A stretch of DNA of 52,500 nt from Prorocentrum cordatum (lineage: Eukaryota; Sar; Dinophyceae; Prorocentrales; Prorocentraceae), in assembly GCA_963575745.1 (NCBI GenBank), contig CAUYUJ010015022.1, positions 241,532-294,031 on the forward strand, in the 5' to 3' direction. The position numbers and the translations under genes were made by a program. Of the stretch, positions 1-8,899 are shown piece after piece; within the stretch, counting starts at the first letter, position 1, and each line of letters opens with the position of its first letter. Under the pieces are notes generated by a model that was given only the letters and a program-made list of their open reading frames with translations, did no database searches and was not told the origin of the DNA.

Positions 1-55
1 CGTGTCTCCTTCCTTCCCTTCTCCCTCCGCCGCCTCCACCTCCTCCTCCTCCTCC

Positions 56-77
56 TCCGTAGCCATTTCGGCTCAAG
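56..77 (+). other. Relict dinoflagellate spliced leader (DinoSL)
   Basis: The 22 bases match the dinoflagellate spliced leader, which has D (A, G or T) at its first base and ends GGCTCAAG, at 21 of 22 positions. The only difference is C for T at leader position 14. The leader is normally trans-spliced onto mRNA, so a genomic copy is known as the mark of a processed mRNA that was reverse transcribed and reinserted. No GT donor follows the terminal CAAG; an ATG follows at once. This is therefore a relict, not an SL RNA gene. A TCC-rich tract lies just upstream. Read in reverse, the same stretch would open a frame beginning MATEEEEEE, which I take as incidental. Confidence 0.85.
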
Positions 78-242
78 ATGCCAGGTTCCCTCGGGGCCAA
101 AACGTATATTGCTGGTCCGCGGCCATCTCATCGTTTTTTGCGCCTTCACGGGAGGACTTGGGCCTCTCCACAGCAACCTCTCGGCTGTGCGCCGAGCTCC
201 CAGGTGTCTCCACTATCTCAGGACGTTCCCTCGGACCCCTAG
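78..242 (+). pseudogene. Short open frame directly after the spliced-leader relict
   Basis: The ATG at 78-80 abuts the leader relict and opens 54 codons to a TAG at 240-242. If the relict marks a retroposed mRNA, this would be the 5' end of its message, with almost no 5' UTR. The peptide (MPGSLGAKTYIAG...) matches no family I recognise. A second frame (2-457) stays open over the same interval and looks about as protein-like, so the reading frame is uncertain. Downstream, from about 500, minus-strand coding begins, so the retrocopy, if real, is short or broken. Confidence 0.3.
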
Positions 243-513
243 ACGCAGCGCTCGGAGGAAAAGACGCCGCCGCCCTCGAACTTGATCGCGCCCTCCTGCA
301 GCCTGCAGTGGACGACGAAGCCCGCGGCAAACTGGATGCCGCGCCAAGCGAGCTGGCGCAAGACTCGCGAAAGAAATCGAACCTGGCGTCCGAAGAAAAA
401 AAAATCCTGGGTGAACGGCAGGAACCTGGAAGCTTACGCCCCAGTCCGCGTCAGTGATTTGACCGTTGAAACTGACCAGCCGCTGCGTGCCCAAGGAGAA
501 TGCGCGCAGCGAC

Positions 514-1642
514 TCATTGTGGAAGCGATCCCCCGCCGCAAGGCCGAGCTGCCCTGAGCGGGGGGGCTGAGGAGGGCAAGTGGCGAGCCGACCCAGCAGA
601 CAGGATAGCACGGTCGCCATGCTTCGCCAAGGGTTTCGCCTTGGCCACGACCACCTCGTCGCCCGTGTCGTCTGAGACGGATTCCGAAACGGACTCGCGC
701 ACCTTCTCGATGCCATTCTTCTCAGGGCCCCAATGCTGCAGCTTCGCCGTCTTCGCGGGCGGCCCCTCGCAGGCGTCCTCCTGCGAGCCAGCAGGAGCTC
801 CCTCGTTGGGAGGGCCGCCAGCAGGGGTAGAAGGCGCTGGAGGGCCACCAGGAGCCGCAGCGACAGCCAGCGCATTGAGAAGCCGCGGGGCCACAGCTTC
901 TGGATCGCGGGCTCCTTTGATGGTGCCCAAAAGCTCGACCAAGGCGGACGCGTCCAGGTTGGTCTCGGGTTGCTGCCGCGCCGCTGGGACCTCAGGCGTA
1001 GAGGCTGCGAGCCGGTGCGGCTTAGCCTCCAGGTTGGCGTAGTCCGCCTTCTTGGTCTCGAGCGGGTGCTCGGCCAGCCGCACCGCCTCGGTGGCCTCCT
1101 TGAGCACCTCCTGCGCCTTTGACGGGTCCAATGCGGTCTTGTCGCGAGACTTTCTAGCAGCCCCCGCCCGGTGTGAGATGGCGTTGAGCTTGGCTGGCAG
1201 CGGATTCTTGTCGTAAAAGAGCTTGCGTTGGGACTCCATCTGCGCGTGGACCCCCCAGGCTCGCTCCAAGTTGCGAAACAACTCCGAGGCGGCCGTGTCC
1301 GATGGGCGGCTCCGCTTGGACGGTTCCTTGGGCGGTTGTCATGACACACTTGAAGGCAACAGACTTGTGCAGCTTGCACTTGAAGCACGTGAAATTGTTG
1401 CCCCACTTGATGAGAGGAAGACCAGTGCTACGAAACGTACAATACTTGCACATCCTGTCTGGCGTATCGAAGGCCCACGGGGCAGGTGCCATGAACCCAT
1501 GGCGACTGTGGCGGCGCGCGCCCCCACATCCATGGATTTTACAGGTCAGCGCATTGCATTTTTTTGCGAACGGGTGTAAGCGTAGGCGCCTTGTCGGCGA
1601 GGCCATTGCCAGCTGCCGCAGGGGGGGCCCGCGCGCGGCCAC
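514..1642 (-). pseudogene. LINE ORF1-like protein, zinc finger plus coiled coil (frameshifted)
   Basis: Two minus-strand frames, 1642-1154 and 1281-514, read as one protein if a single frameshift near 1330 is allowed. The first carries a C-x2-C-x17-C-x2-C cluster (Cys 65, 68, 86 and 89 of that frame; CKYC and CFKC). After it come a charged helical stretch (MESQRKLFYDKNPLP, then KAQEVLKEATEAVRLAEH) and an Ala/Pro/Gly-rich tail. This order, one zinc finger followed by a short coiled coil, is what I associate with the first ORF of dinoflagellate LINE-type elements, where the protein would bind RNA. A related protein lies on the plus strand at 16.25-17.13 kb. The frame beyond 514 may run into the start of an endonuclease, but this is weak. 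Family assignment is by eye. Confidence 0.5.
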
Positions 1643-1649
1643 GCGCTGG

Positions 1650-2955
1650 GCCCGCTCGGCGCGGCCGCGCCCGCGCCGGCATTCCCGGGGCCGCGCGCGC
1701 CGCGGCCGCGGCGCTCTGTTTGAGGCGACGGCGGCGCTGCCCCTCGCACGGCAGCGCCGCTGGCCCAGCCGCGGGCCCCCGCCCCCGCCCGCCCCCGTCG
1801 CCCCCCCGCAACCCGCCGACGGAAAAGTTTAGATCGGGAGCGTTTCTCTTGAGGCGACTGTTCCCATATAGTGTTTTTTTCCGTTTGTATAATTGTTGTA
1901 TTGGCGTGTCGGGGGTCTTCCGCGCCGCGCGAGATTTTTCGCTTCGGAGCAGTTTAGATCGATTTTGTATAGAGGTTTGAAACTGTCGCCTGGTAGCTAA
2001 ATTTTGTTTTTGGGCCAGGCCGAAACTTGTCGATGCGCGCCCGTGCGGGGCGGGCCGCGGGCGCCGCCCCGGGCTCTTGCCAGCGCCGCCGATCGCCGAC
2101 GCGTTTATGCCGCGGCGCGAGGGCGCGAACATCCGCGATGATTTTGGCGCCGGCATCGCGCCGGCACAAGGCAGCGCCATGGTTTCACCAGGCGTCAACG
2201 AGCATAGCGGCAGCGCGCCGTTCGCATTGAAATGCGCGGCGCTGTCGTTGGCTGGCCGTCGCGCTGTTGCCGCTTGCAGCGCGCGCGTCGTTCGACGGTC
2301 CCATTCGTCTAAAGTTCTTCACGTCGGGGGTGGGGGTCGTTGCCCACGCGCTCGGATTTCGCGCTGTTCAACGCGTTCGGATGGCGCGGGGGGCAGCGCC
2401 GAGCGCGCCGTCACCTTCGAGGCCCCCGCTTTCTCAGCCAGGGGCTACGCGACCAATCGCGCGCGGGGCGCGGGCCGGACCCTGCTGCGCCGAGCTGCGT
2501 TTGTGCGACTGCGCCGACGGAGAGGGGCTGACTGATGCTACGGAGCTGGAGTCGCTCGCCACGCCTCCGGGGGCCACTTCGACTTGGCCGTCGAGTCCAC
2601 CTTCGGCCACCACCTCGGCATCGGCGGCAGCGGTCTCGCTACGGCGGGCAGCGGATGGCGCGCGGCCCAGCCAGACCGAGGGCATCAGCGAGCTCGCGCT
2701 GGCCACCAACAGCGGCAACCCTCGGTAGATGGAGCAGTCCTGCATGGAATGGCTTGTGCATGATACAGGATGCCAGGCCGATTCCTCCAGGAGCACAAGC
2801 TCATTTTCGGAGAGTAGCTCAGGCGGGCCCAGTCCTGCGCCCAGGCTCGCGGCCACCGTTTCCTCGCCAATGGCCGCGAGATCCCGGGCGAGGGTGGCAG
2901 TGCCACGCCCAGTGGAGTAGGCGGCGCGAGCTCGACCGCTCTGGCGGCTAGCGCC
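1650..2955. other. No gene recognised; GC-rich stretch before the LINE endonuclease
   Basis: A very GC-rich block at 1620-1830 and an AT-richer block at 1830-2020 are followed by open frames on both strands. The minus-strand frame 2979-2434 and plus-strand frames at 2267-2951 look about equally protein-like. I could not align either to an endonuclease N-terminus. The 5' end of the downstream LINE probably lies here but cannot be placed. Confidence 0.4.
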
Positions 2956-3171
2956 TACGAGCCGAAGCAGGAGTACCACGAGAGCAAGCTGTTCTTCCGG
3001 CGCGCGTCGTTCGACTCGATCTACGGCGTCTGCAGCGTTGGCCAGGCGGGCAGCGCCGAGCTGCTCGCGTCGCTTCTTCAGGTGCTTCGTTCGTCATGCT
3101 GGCGCTTCATTGTCGCGGGCGATTGGGGCGCCGAGTCGGAGCGTGTCGGTCGCGACGCTTTTTTTTGCGAG
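2956..3171 (+). pseudogene. LINE endonuclease fragment (GDxN-like motif)
   Basis: Frame 1 reads YEPKQEYHESKLFF, then AELLASLLQVLRSSCWRFI and VAGDWGAESERVG. A hydrophobic helix leading to a strand and GDW matches the region around the GDFN/GDWN motif of LINE apurinic-type endonucleases; the motif's Asn is Gly here. The downstream part with the catalytic SDH motif was not found, because the frame degrades after 3171. The function in an intact relative would be nicking target DNA for target-primed reverse transcription. Confidence 0.5.
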
Positions 3172-3892
3172 GGGGTCTCCTCAGCCATTCGCGCGCTGAA
3201 GCGGTTCGCGGCGGATTTTTTTTATGTGCAACGACTCCTGCTGCAATTTCTCTGTCCTGCGCGACTTCCTCCCACTTTTTGCGATGCCGGTGGGCGCGAT
3301 CCAGACGCGCCGGCTTGCCTTCGCCGCGGCGTCGCGCTTCGGTTGTCAGGCCTGGGGGGGCGCAACTTCGCCCGCGGGCGCGCTGGGCAGGAAAGTTCCC
3401 GCATGCTTGTCTCAGGGCAACCTTCTGCGTCTGGCGACGTGTCGCAGTGGGCAGGGCTTCGCAGCTGCAGCGGTGAGCATTTCGACTCCGCCGCCAGAGG
3501 ATCGCCCGGCTCAGCAGAGCCATGAATGTGTCTTTTTCTTTGCATCCCGAGGCATGAGAGATCGCGTCGCTGCGGTCGAGAGCTGGGCTGCCGCTTGGGG
3601 GAGGCGCCGCTAGCCTGCCAGCGGGGCAAGAGCCTCATATGAATAGCCAGTCTTTCAACGCAGAAGTGGTTGTCGGTGCGCAGGTTGGCCACGCAGCGGC
3701 TACGAGCGGATGGCGAGGACTCGCCGCCGCAGATCGAACAGAGAGCCAGCGCGGTGATAATGTTCACTGAATACGGGGACGCGCGGGGCGGCATGGATCG
3801 CGCGGGGGGCGGCGGGCCCCGACGTAGTTTTGTTTCCGAGTGTTTAGAAGGGTTGAGCTGAGCATCCCTGCCTCCCGCGCCCAGGTTTGTAA
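3172..3892 (+). other. LINE interior, no readable domain
   Basis: This should hold the rest of the endonuclease and the linker to the reverse transcriptase. All three plus frames are interrupted and I see no conserved motif. A minus-strand frame (3950-3222) is open but has no recognisable content. Confidence 0.4.
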
Positions 3893-4516
3893 ATGCATCC
3901 AGTACCAAGTGCTTGCGCACGCGGCTTTGGGGGCCGCCGCCGCCGCGCAAAGCTGGAGAGGGTGCTCGGAGCTTGCCTTCGCCAAGGGGGGCAGTTTGGC
4001 CCGCCGTTTTTCTACGGGCCCGAAGGGGGCTCAGCTGGCCGACCTCGACGGCGGGAATCCCGTCGCGGGGCGCGGCGACCTCCTTGCGATGATCGGCGAC
4101 CGGGCGAAGCTCTGGGTCGCGCCAGCGAGGGGCAACGGGATGTCTCGATTGAGCATGGGATCCCAGCCTTCGCGGCCGACAAGGTCAGGTCTGTGCTGGG
4201 CGCTTCCGAGGCTGACGCTGCGCTGGGACGGGGTTGCTTCCATCCGCGCTGGGTCGAGCGACTTCCCGCCTCTCTCCTCCTGGCCTTTGCGCCCCCCCCC
4301 CCCCCAGTGGGGAGCTGCGAAGCTCGGCCCGAGATGTCAGGGGCGCGGCTTGCGCCAGTTGATTTCCCTGCCAAAGTCGCGGGAGGGGCGTGGCCCGTAG
4401 GGCCCCCCTTTCCTCGCGAGAGCGCGGTCGCGGCCGCGCCAAAGACGGGCGGCGGAGCGGAACAGGGCCATGCCAGACAGTTTCTCGCGCGGCGCCGCGT
4501 CCGAAACATCGCGTGA
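3893..4516 (+). pseudogene. Reverse transcriptase, fingers region
   Basis: Frame 2 contains GCFHPRWVERLPASLLLAFA, like the 'DGxHPR' helix preceding the RT core in dinoflagellate LINEs. It then has VDFPAKVAGGAWPVGPPFP, which aligns with the K-x-G-G-x-R-P-(I/V)-G motif of LINE reverse transcriptases; the usual Arg is Trp. A C10 run at 4292-4301 makes an artificial Pro stretch inside. The reading passes to frame 3 near 4500. In an intact protein this part binds template and incoming nucleotide. Confidence 0.6.
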
Positions 4517-4742
4517 CAAATCCGCCTGGGTCCGCAATGTTCTAGCTAGTGTGGCCCCCGAGTTTAAATTTGCCAGTGCTGGTGTCTGCGTGGGCCTCCG
4601 CAAGCCGCGCGACGCGGTGCCCCGCGGGGAGCTCGTCTGCGCTGCTTGGGGCACCGAATTCCCTGTTCGGCCCCTTGAAGCCCTCTTTGCCTTTACAGAG
4701 GGCCTCGCAAGGCCTCCCGCTGGAACTCAACATCTGAGGTGA
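4470..4742 (+). pseudogene. Reverse transcriptase, motif A region (catalytic Asp lost)
   Basis: Frame 3 reads SRDKSAWVRNVLASVA, then VCVGLRKPRDAVPRGEL, and FPVRPLEALFAF. This fits the pattern D-L-x-K-x-(F/Y)-D-x-V-x-(H/R)-x-x-L followed by a GFP-like turn, which is motif A and the following helix of LINE RTs. The first, metal-binding Asp is Gly here (VGLRK), so this copy would be inactive even without its frameshifts. Confidence 0.6.
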
Positions 4743-4870
4743 TTCGCGCCAGCGGGGCGATTATTGCTGGGTGTTCGCGTGCGACGGGGCTGGCGAAGTC
4801 GATCGCGAATGCGGTTCTACGGCGCGTCGGGCCCACACACAGCACCCGGATAATAGAAAAACTTGGTTGA
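4739..4870 (+). pseudogene. Reverse transcriptase, motif B region
   Basis: Frame 2 reads SGAIIAGCSRATGLAKSIA, then NAVLRRVGPTHSTRIIEKL. The A-G-C-S core followed by an amphipathic helix matches motif B as it appears in dinoflagellate LINEs. The frame ends at a TGA at 4868-4870. One base earlier in phase, frame 3 carries the next catalytic motif, so a single extra base near 4862 separates B from C. Confidence 0.55.
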
Positions 4871-5393
4871 CGACGTCAGTTCCCGCTCCGCCGAGTGCCC
4901 CGCCAGGGTCCCCAGGGAGGTGCTTTTCGCTTTCAAGGGGGCGGCCGGCCTCCTGCAGGCCCGTGGGCTGCCGCTATCTCGGGACATGGTGGGCTTCATC
5001 TGCAGCGACCCTCAGGCGTTTCGTGAGATTGAGGACGAGGTCGCAGATCTGCGGCCGACTGGAATCCCGTTTCCTGCCCGCGGGGCTTATCACCGCGACC
5101 TGGGAGGGGATGCTTGCGACCGGAGATGCAGACGGGTCGGCGCGCAGCTGGTTCCCATTCGGGGCGCCATGGCCCAGGGAGATAGGATCAGGGCGCCCCG
5201 CGGACTTGCCAAACAGGAATCAGCTGTTCGTCGATCGGGGGTACCATCGAAAGCCCCCTGGGGCTGTTCTATTGCTGGCGTGCCGAGCAGTCGGTTTCAA
5301 CAGTTTCGGATGTCCTTCCTGAGTGCGGGGTCTCGGTTGTTTGGGTCCTCAGCGGGGCTCGGGGGCCGATTCATCAATCCTCACGCTGCCTAG
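4863..5393 (+). pseudogene. Reverse transcriptase, motifs C-D and thumb
   Basis: Frame 3 starts LVDDVSS; VDD at 4866-4874 is the catalytic motif C. It continues with FKGAAGLLQARGLPLS and GFICSD (motif D: helix, Gly-Leu-x-Leu-Ser, then a strand), HRDLGGDACDRRCRRV (an RDLGVD-like element with an Arg patch) and RRSGVPSKAPWGCSIAG, a thumb pattern (R-x-G-V-x-P-x-x-x-W-G) typical of these elements. A TAG at 5391-5393 stops the frame, but the same frame resumes in the RNase H domain. This is the best-preserved part of the element. Confidence 0.7.
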
Positions 5394-5651
5394 GGCCGTC
5401 GCCCCATCGGACCCTGAAGGGCGTCGGATCTGAAGGGTATTGTTGCCATGTTCGCGCGGCGAGAGCTTTCGCTGGAGAGACGCACCTTTTGTTTGCGATG
5501 CGGCGCGGCTGCGGGGGCCCTGCCCCGCAGTTTTTTGTTTCTGTTTTTGCGCGCGGCGCCTGCGAGAGCCAGCGACGGACCTTGATCTCATCGGAAGATC
5601 GCAAGGCCGTGCAAAACGTCGGAGCCAAGCCGTCCGACGGACAGGACAGGT

Positions 5652-5844
5652 TTGCCATGGGGCCCCTTGCCGCATGTCGGTCAGGCCTTCCAGGCCGCGC
5701 CCAGGCCCAATCGCCGTGATTTCGTGGGCGTGGACCGCGCAGGGCCCGTTGCAGTTCAGGGCGGACGCGTCTTCGTCGACGGCAGCGGCCACGACGCCAA
5801 GGGCCCCGAGGTGAGATCAGCTGGATGGTCGGTGTCAGTTCGTT

Positions 5845-5929
<85 letters not shown>

Positions 5930-5966
5930 ACGGCTGGGCCGCTTCCTGGGCGCTGCGCCGAGGTAA
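5652..5966 (+). pseudogene. RNase H domain, N-terminal half, interrupted by (AG)n
   Basis: Frame 3 reads GRVFVDGSGHDAKG, then VRSAGWSV. The Asp codon 5778-5780 in VDGSG is the first catalytic residue of RNase HI, and AGWSV matches the second beta strand. About 15 codons later the frame enters the (AG)40 tract at 5849-5928, which reads as Arg-Glu repeats, and stops at a TAA after it. In LINEs this domain degrades the RNA strand of the hybrid during cDNA synthesis. Confidence 0.65.
5849..5928 (+). repeat. (AG)40 microsatellite
   Basis: An 80-bp dinucleotide run with a single A-for-G change near 5896. It sits inside the LINE RNase H coding region, between the AGWSV strand and the SDC motif. Confidence 0.98.
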
Positions 5967-5981
5967 GGAGGCGCCGGCCAA

Positions 5982-6785
5982 GTGGCTCGGGACGGCGATG
6001 GTTGCGCGCTGTATCAAGCGAGCCATCTGGCCATGGGAAGTTCCACGTTGCGATCGGATTGCAAGGGCCCCGCCAGTTGCTGCCGCAACTTGGGCCTGGC
6101 GAGCGGCCCAGGCAACCTTCGAGCGCGCGCGTGGAGACGGGCGGCCCTGAACGACAACTTCTGCCGTGCCAGCACCGCCCATGTCAAAGCCCACACCTCG
6201 CAAAATGATGCGAGAGAAGGGGCGGTTTCTCAATTCGAGCTGGGCCGCAACGAAGAAGTGGGCGCCGCGGTCAAGCAAGGTGCGAACTTTCACCGTGCCG
6301 ACGCGTCTGTCCTGGCCCTGCTTCGAGTGGCGACCAGATTCCACGGGCTGCTCCTTCAGTACGTCGCGGCCCCCGAAGTGTGGTTCCGCAGCCAGGGGGG
6401 TGAGTTCGAGCATTGCGCTTTCCCCGAGCCTGAGGACGACGCCGTAGCGGCGGCGGAGAAAGAAGCTGCGGCCGCGGAAGCTCGGGGCCCGGGGCCGCGG
6501 CACATCCATGGCTACTATATTCTGGGGTGCTGTACTGTTGGCAGCGACGATGCGTTGCTGCATTGTCCTTCCCGCTGCAAGTACGTGGACGCAGGCAGCG
6601 TGAAGCGCCGCGGCCTGGGCGCGACGCGCACAGGCAAGGTGGGGGCGCACAGCGGAAAACACCATGCACTTCTCGAACCTGCGACGCCCGCAGGCTTGCA
6701 AGAGTCACGCGAGGCTGGCGGGGTCTCGGAGCCCGTCGGCCACCCCGCGCAGTTCTTCCCGGCGCAAGGCCAAGCGCTGGAATGA
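5982..6785 (+). pseudogene. RNase H C-terminal half and LINE Cys-containing tail
   Basis: The same frame 3 continues with STLRSDCKGP (Asp codon 6058-6060, a central catalytic Asp of RNase H) and RARAWRRAALNDN. It then has VKAHTSQND and ELGRNEEVGAAVKQGANFH, matching the 'V-K-A-H ... G-N-x-x-A-D-x-x-A-K-x-G-A' end of RNase HI with Val-Gly where Ala-Asp is expected. After an acidic Ala/Glu segment comes HIHGYYILGCCTV, then LLHCPSRCKYVD, resembling the H-x-H ... C-x-x-C tail I know from other dinoflagellate LINE ORF2 ends (here the spacing is C-x3-C). At 267 codons this is the longest convincing open stretch of the element. Confidence 0.65.
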
Positions 6786-6876
6786 CCCCGCGGCTGGCGC
6801 TGGTATGCGCACGCCCCACCGCGAGCGCGGTGGAGTCGCGGCGCCGAGATTGCTGGACGCAAGCGCCATGCCGCGG

Positions 6877-7323
6877 TATATCGGGTTTTCACGCGATGAG
6901 ATGGCGGCCCCTGTCACCACCGCGGTCCCTGAGTCGGAGAACGAATTCTGAGACTGACGGATGCGGCCCTTGGAGCCGGCAGGGTTTGACCTGCTCGACG
7001 CGACCCTCTTCCGTACCGTCTCCAAGGGCACGCTGGTGAGCCTGCCCCTCCAGGCCCGTTTCGCCGCGGCCACCGAGGCCGCCGCGTCGCGCGCATTCGG
7101 TCGTGGCCCCCCTGCCGCCCCCTCTTCGCCCTGGCGCTTTGGGGCGAATTGCGGCTGGGACGGGTGCGCTGGGAATGTTAGCGTGGCGCTCTCCTGCCCC
7201 ATTGCCTCTCGGCTTCTGCTCGCTCGCTCGCTCCTCTTCCCCCCCTCCTCCTCCGCCTCCTCGTTCTCCTCCTCTTCCTCCCCCTCCTCCTGCCCGAGGG
7301 GCGCTATTCGGTTGTCATTTTAA
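6877..7323 (+). pseudogene. Hypothetical decayed coding stretch
   Basis: Frame 1 gives MAAPVTTAVPESENEF, two close stops, then EPAGFDLLDATLFRTVSKG and LVSLPLQARFAAATEAAASR. The mix of charged and aliphatic residues looks like a protein rather than an antisense shadow. No family is recognised. The end at 7200-7310 is a TCC-rich pyrimidine tract. It could be the start of a further retroelement ORF, since coding-like plus-strand pieces continue to 9.5 kb. Confidence 0.3.
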
Positions 7324-7662
7324 ACGTCGCCCTCTTCCGTTGCCGTTTTGGCCCGGGGCGCGGGGGCCCGCGTCGCCCCCGCGCCCGCGTTAGACTCGGG
7401 GCGCATCTCCCCCGCGTTGAAAATCACCGCCTTCTGGGCTTCATTCTTTACTTCTAGTTGGTTGGGGATCTCCGCCTCTGCGATCCGCCGCGCCCTGGCC
7501 TGCGCGGCATTCATTCCCCCCTGCCCCGCGTCGACCGCGATGGCTTGCCATTCTCGCCGTTTTCAGTGTCGCGTTCGCCGTGTTCGCCGCGTTCGTCGGC
7601 CCATCGTGTTCGCGCTCTTCCGCCCGTTCATCGCGGCAGGCGACGGCTCTCCAGGGGCCGCC
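7324..7662. other. No gene recognised
   Basis: GC-rich, with open frames on both strands. A minus-strand 64-codon frame (7514-7320, MNAAQARARRIAEAEIPNQ) is fairly protein-like but isolated. Confidence 0.3.
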
Positions 7663-8223
7663 ATGGCGGGCCCCGCCCAGCCGCCGGGAACGTTCACGCG
7701 GGAGGCGCACGCTTACAATTTCGGAATCATCAACTCCAAGGACCGCGCCCCCACGCTTACCCTCGCCGCGCCCCCTCCTGGGCTGGCCCGGATTATGTCT
7801 GAACTGTCTGCAGACCCAATGCCGCCGTTGCCCTCGCATGCGGGCGCGGCCCAGACGTCGCTAAGTTGCTCGACGCAGCATTCGCGTCTACGGCGTTGGC
7901 GAAGGGCCCCGAGCTTCCTGCAACTATGTTGCAGGAGCCCTGTTGCAGGAGCCCTTGGAGGAAGCGGCGGCGGAGCGCCTCCATTGCGCCCGCCGTTGGG
8001 CGTTGCCGAGGGTGCCAGACAGTCGATTGATCCACCGTTCACATCGACGATGCTGGCGAGGCGCCCAGAGCCCCCGGCGACTGCGCGGCCAGAGCTGGAG
8101 GAGAGATGGGCAGACAAAAGCGATAATATAATGGAGGGTATGACGACTATGTTGTCAGTGCTCTTCACGCGCGCGCCCCGCTGCCTGGCGGACTTGGATC
8201 CCGATGCCGACTCGCGTCGATGA
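7663..8223 (+). pseudogene. Hypothetical decayed coding stretch
   Basis: Frame 1 reads MAGPAQPPGTFTREAHAYNF and LARIMSELSADPMPP. Near 7855 a neighbouring frame (AKLLDAAFASTALAKGPELP) looks better, and later frame 1 again has RPELEERWADKSDNIMEGMT before a TGA. The pattern is that of one old protein with indels. I recognise no domain. Antisense frames are also long because the sequence is GC-rich, so the strand is a judgement. Confidence 0.3.
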
Positions 8224-8899
8224 TCGCGCAGTTGGCGGCGCTCAGCACGGCGGCAACACAGCGCGCGACAAGCATTCCCATAATTTTGCTGCGGGGCGTT
8301 CCGGGCGCCGACTGCAACGCAACTATGCGACGGGAGAACGTGCCCGACACGCTGGCGAGAAGAGCGTGCCCGGGATAGATTCCCGCGACGGTTGCGAGGT
8401 TTCGAGGCCCCCTGCCCGAGCAGCGCCGCCGGTTGGTTCCAGGACTCCAGCGCGCCATCTGCGTCGCTCGCACGGGTGCTCGCGGCGGTGAAGCTGAGCG
8501 CCGCCGATTTTGAGTAAGCCGGCACTGATGCTTCAATGGCTGGAATCGCATCCATTGTTCATTGGAGGAAGACGCGCCGTGGGAAGGCGCCCTCGACGTT
8601 GAGGGCGGAGCAGGCGGCCCAGGGCGCCGTCGCCAGGCTGACAAATTAGATCGTCGACAGTCCCGCGGCCAGCGTGGTTTTCGAGCTGCTGGGCAAGCTC
8701 GAGGCGATCATGCACCAGTGCTCTGCGGTTGCGGACTTCCCGCTTGGCGAGGCGGGAGGTAAGATGCACCCCGCGCGCAGTCGCGCGTTGGACGCGGGCG
8801 CGCTTCTCCGCGCAGGCCTCGAGCTCCAGGAACTCGCCGGCCCCCAGAGTGCGCAATCATGTCGACGGCGAGGGCAGCCTCCTCAGAGCGGCGTTCTGA
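8224..8899 (+). other. Degenerate coding-like sequence
   Basis: Plus-strand pieces such as MIAQLAALSTAATQRATSIP (from about 8220) and VFELLGKLEAIMHQCSAVAD (from about 8677) look like protein but are short and separated by stops. They may link the two hypothetical stretches on either side. Confidence 0.25.

Larger units (their letters stand above)
2956..6785 (+). mobile_element. Decayed LINE retrotransposon, EN-RT-RNase H order preserved
   Basis: Fragments of an apurinic-type endonuclease, a reverse transcriptase and an RNase H lie on the plus strand in the order expected of a LINE second ORF, followed by a Cys-containing C-terminal tail. The frame moves 1, 2, 3, 2, 3 across the element, and several stops are present. 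The element cannot be active. Within the RT the frame changes are near 4500, 4740 and 4862. The last is a single extra base next to an A5 run, and it separates motif B from motif C. The borders, any target duplication and a 3' tail could not be found. Individual domains are listed separately. Confidence 0.7.

Noticed and set aside
56-80. SL RNA gene
   Set aside because: The leader is followed by ATG rather than by the GT donor of an SL RNA gene, and no Sm-like site or compact structure was seen after it.
213-1406. 397-codon minus frame as the main gene of the first kilobase
   Set aside because: Arg/Ser/Pro-rich content over most of its length looks like a shadow of the ORF1-like frame 1281-514; only the part below 514 might be real.
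2434-2979. Minus-strand 181-codon frame as a gene
   Set aside because: It reads fairly well, but no motif was found and the strand disagrees with the adjacent LINE; it was left in the unassigned region.
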